From: Campylobacteraceae bacterium
Lineage (GTDB): Bacteria > Campylobacterota > Campylobacteria > Campylobacterales > Campylobacteraceae
Reading direction: 5' to 3'
NCBI GenBank assembly: GCA_031282125.1
Contig: JAITEH010000145.1
Coordinates: 1-7,103 of the forward strand
Length of the DNA stretch: 7,103 nucleotides
Below the pieces are notes generated by a model. That model searched no databases, was not told where the DNA came from, and saw only the letters and a list, made by a program, of their open reading frames with translations. The translations under genes were made by a program, and so were the position numbers. Shown here one piece after another: positions 5,479-7,103 of the stretch; position 1 is the first letter of the stretch; each line of letters begins with the position of its first letter.

Positions 5479-6035
5479 GTCTTATCAGACTTTTTGTTGC
5501 GGTTTCGATCGCTTTTTCAACGCTTTTGGCGGCCTCGGAGAACCCCTCACCACTTGGCTTGGAGATAGGTGTGGCTACAGTCAAGGACGCGAAAGCGAAA
5601 CTTGCTCTAGAGCTAGATGGCATTAACCCTGCCAGCGGAGGCGAGCAGTATAGCGTTACAGACATCAAAGCGGTTAATCTGGACGGGCTCAGGAAAGCGG
5701 CTATTTTCTTTGACAAAAAAGGCAAACTTGTCTATGTCGGTCTCGAATTCGATTTCGGTATCGAAAGGTTTAACAATCTCTATGAGTCCCTTAAGAAAAA
5801 ATACACCGTGAAAAGCGAAAAGTTTTCATATCCACCGTTCGTCGCATTCACTGCGGGCAACAGCGAAATTCGTTTGTCACAGCCACACGCGGCGTCGTCA
5901 AAGATGAACTTGGCCTATGGCCTTACTTCGCTTTGGTATCAAGGCGACAGTCAGCTTCAACAAAAACAAAAGGCTGAGGAAGAGGCTAAGAAAAAAGACC
6001 AAGAAGCTAAGAAAAAAGCCGTAGATTCGCTGTAG
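5475..6035 (+). CDS. Secreted, probably periplasmic protein of unknown function
   Basis: The 186-residue product begins with a clear Sec signal peptide: MSLIR, a hydrophobic core to about residue 18, and a likely cleavage after LLAA at residue 20. There is no lipobox cysteine, so it should be a soluble periplasmic protein. The mature part starts GLEIGVATVKDAKAKL (28-43), a pattern seen at the start of small repeat-type envelope domains, followed by alternating strands (AAIFFDKKGKLVYVGLEF, 75-92) and a helix with FNNLYESLKKKY (99-110). The last 30 residues are a charged Lys/Glu/Ala/Gln helix, possibly a coiled coil, encoded partly by an imperfect tandem repeat. ATG 5475 has AAGGAG (5463-5468) six bases upstream. 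Composition matches the core genome, unlike the DNA just before it. I do not recognise the family. Confidence 0.85.
   Translation: MSLIRLFVAVSIAFSTLLAASENPSPLGLEIGVATVKDAKAKLALELDGINPASGGEQYSVTDIKAVNLDGLRKAAIFFDKKGKLVYVGLEFDFGIERFNNLYESLKKKYTVKSEKFSYPPFVAFTAGNSEIRLSQPHAASSKMNLAYGLTSLWYQGDSQLQQKQKAEEEAKKKDQEAKKKAVDSL
5982..6020 (+). repeat. Imperfect 18-base tandem repeat in the Lys/Glu-rich tail
   Basis: Two copies of an 18-base unit (5982-5999 and 6003-6020), matching at 16 of 18 positions and separated by three bases, encode EAKKKD and EAKKKA. Such repeats allow the helical tail to vary in length between strains. Confidence 0.6.
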
Positions 6036-6055
6036 TGCGCGTTCGCCGCTTTTTG

Positions 6056-6207
6056 CATTACGACAGTATTTAAACGGGGAAAAGTCGTTGAAAGTTGGGC
6101 GTTTTGCCATTTCGTCGGGTTTACGAAAGCTATACGCCCCACACTTTTCTTTCGCTAAAATGTGAGTTTGTTTGGGCTTGACGCCGAGCGACGAAAACTG
6201 CGTGATG
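6056..6207. repeat. Large nested inverted-repeat element, candidate dispersed repeat or structured RNA
   Basis: Several arms pair in nested order: 6056-6067 with 6197-6207 (CAT, ACG and CAGT paired with ATG, CGT and ACTG, plus one bulged A and one T-G pair); GAAAAGT (6079-6085) with ACTTTTC (6143-6149); GGGCGT (6097-6102) with ACGCCC (6134-6139); and TTTCGT (6110-6115) with ACGAAA (6123-6128) around a seven-base loop. A second branch can form from CGCT (6153-6156) with AGCG (6187-6190). No gene explains it. The long minus-strand open frame across it (6227 down to 5898) runs into the secreted-protein gene and looks spurious. Nested symmetry in a convergent intergenic region fits a dispersed palindromic repeat or MITE-like element, or a structured RNA. 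Confidence 0.5.
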
Positions 6208-6253
6208 TGGCTAATGAAACAATCCATAAAACAGTTCTTTAAATGCAGTTTTT

Positions 6254-6266
6254 AGCATAATATGCT
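6254..6266. repeat. Palindrome between convergent genes, possible weak terminator
   Basis: AGCATA (6254-6259) and TATGCT (6261-6266) form a perfect palindrome around one A, 15 bases beyond the transporter gene's stop codon. An imperfect T-rich stretch (TTAAATTTT) follows on the plus strand, so it could weakly end transcription from the left. On the minus strand an A run follows, which does not fit a classical terminator. Confidence 0.3.
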
Positions 6267-6280
6267 TAAATTTTACCAAT

Positions 6281-7039
6281 TCAAACTACTTCCCACACCA
6301 TCTTCAAAAATAGCAATGCCAACACAAACAGTATCGCATATCTGATGACATTTGAGCCTTTTTTTATCGCAAGTCCAGCCCCCATGTAGCTTCCGAATAT
6401 ACTGAAAATACCCGCGACAAGTCCTAAGGTTATTAATGTGTAGCCGTTGTATAAAAATACCGTTAAGCCAGCTATGTTTGACGATAGATTGATGACTTTC
6501 GCGTTTCCTGAGGCGGTTTGTGGATTTACATGAGCTATGCTTATAAATCCAAGCACGAGAAATGTCCCCGTCCCTGGACCGAAAAATCCGTCGTACATGC
6601 CCACAGCAAATGAGATGAGAGCAGAGTAGATAAGCGTCTTTTTGTAAGATAATATGCTTTTGGTGACGGTGAGATTTTTATTTTTCAGTATAAAAACGGC
6701 GATGATTGGCAGTAAAATCAAGAGTATTTTTTGCAATACATTTTCGCTTACATGAAGCGCGATATTTGCGCCGATAAATGAGCCAAAAAGCGCGCTCATG
6801 ATGGAAGGTACGCAGGCTTTCATGTCTATGAAGCCGTTTTTGTAATACCTAAGCGCGGCGACGATAGTTCCTATCGTGGAGGAGAGTTTATTTGTGCCTA
6901 AAGCAAAGTGCGGCGGCAATCCTGCAAATAGATACGCAGGTATGGATATAAGTCCGCCTCCGCCTGCAATCGCGTCGATAAAACCCGCCAAAAATACAAG
7001 CGGGCAGATGATGAGAAATGTGATGAGGTCTAATTCCAC
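6281..7039 (-). CDS. TSUP-family (TauE/SafE) inner-membrane transporter
   Basis: This 252-residue hydrophobic protein belongs to the TSUP/TauE-SafE (YfcA-like) family, whose characterised members move sulfite, sulfoacetate and other sulfur-containing anions across the inner membrane. The substrate here cannot be read. The two internally related halves characteristic of the family are visible: GFIDAIAGGGGLISIPAYL with ALGTNKLSSTIGT (residues 19-57), and GMYDGFFGPGTGTFLVLGF with ASGNAKVINLSSNIAG (147-191). About eight hydrophobic segments are evident, at roughly 6-24, 52-64, 76-97, 102-118, 136-168, 184-198, 203-224 and 232-248. Length is normal. The start is GTG (7037-7039 on the minus strand) with AAAGAG five bases upstream; no other start exists before the first conserved motif. 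It is transcribed toward the secreted-protein gene, from its own promoter. Confidence 0.92.
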   Translation of the reverse strand: MELDLITFLIICPLVFLAGFIDAIAGGGGLISIPAYLFAGLPPHFALGTNKLSSTIGTIVAALRYYKNGFIDMKACVPSIMSALFGSFIGANIALHVSENVLQKILLILLPIIAVFILKNKNLTVTKSILSYKKTLIYSALISFAVGMYDGFFGPGTGTFLVLGFISIAHVNPQTASGNAKVINLSSNIAGLTVFLYNGYTLITLGLVAGIFSIFGSYMGAGLAIKKGSNVIRYAILFVLALLFLKMVWEVV

Positions 7040-7065
7040 GCAAACTCTTTATAGATTTTAGGATA

Positions 7066-7071
7066 ATTGTA
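7066..7071 (-). promoter_or_regulatory. Extended -10 promoter of the transporter gene
   Basis: On the minus strand, TGCTACAAT places a TG extension ahead of TACAAT (7066-7071), about 27 bases before the GTG start codon. TTGCGT (7087-7092) is a poor -35 with 15-base spacing. The expected start near 7059 gives a leader of about 20 bases containing the AAAGAG ribosome site. Confidence 0.55.
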
Positions 7072-7103
7072 GCATAAGTTCAAACAACGCAACGACGGTT
7101 ATC

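Noticed and set aside
5898..6227. Minus-strand 109-codon open frame over the nested-repeat region
   Set aside because: It runs antisense into the secreted-protein gene, where its sequence turns into low-complexity Leu/Phe/Ser runs, has no clear ribosome site, and its upstream half coincides with the palindromic element.
1..7103. CRISPR array, tRNA or rRNA gene
   Set aside because: No regularly spaced direct repeats and no cloverleaf or rRNA-like segments were seen on either strand.

Overview
The window looks like a Campylobacterota (epsilonproteobacterial) chromosome segment, probably from a Sulfurimonas/Sulfuricurvum-like lineage. This rests on the core gene run dapB, purF and a YhcC-type radical SAM gene on one strand, on a PurF that begins directly at its catalytic cysteine and lacks two of the four iron-sulfur ligands of the Bacillus-type enzyme, and on T-rich promoters with little -35 signal. 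The genus is an inference; no marker gene fixes it.

Layout. 1-321 is the 3' end of dapB (lysine/diaminopimelate biosynthesis). One base after its stop begins a visibly AT-rich two-gene type II restriction-modification cassette: a beta-class DNA methyltransferase (323-1201) overlapping a PmeII/EcoO109I-like endonuclease (1161-1895). After a 112-base AT-rich gap come purF (2008-3348, first step of purine synthesis) and, overlapping it, a TIGR01212/YhcC-like radical SAM gene (3323-4303). The cassette therefore splits a housekeeping gene run and probably arrived by transfer.

Next is a complete ribbon-helix-helix/RelE-type toxin-antitoxin pair (4379-4886), with a perfect inverted-repeat operator placed over its likely -10 box. 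Behind it is an AT-rich stretch of about 420 bases (4887-5307) without an intact gene. It holds an apparent coding relic interrupted by in-frame stops (4896-5042), a nested inverted repeat (5062-5132), a second hairpin (5158-5182) and a promoter (near 5267). That promoter could drive a 56-codon ORF (5308-5478) whose stop overlaps the start of a secreted, probably periplasmic protein gene (5475-6035).

Between that gene and a convergent TSUP-family (TauE/SafE) membrane transporter gene (6281-7039, minus strand) lies a non-coding region whose inverted repeats nest inside one another over about 150 bases (6056-6207), a candidate dispersed repeat or structured element. The transporter has its own extended -10 promoter at the right edge.

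Functionally, the window combines conserved metabolism (DapB, PurF, the radical SAM protein, TSUP) with accessory defence and addiction modules (R-M, toxin-antitoxin) and the intergenic debris around them. I did not recognise an unmistakably new multi-gene system. The most unusual items are the two nested-palindrome intergenic elements, the coding relic behind the toxin gene, and the R-M cassette fitted into the dapB-purF junction.
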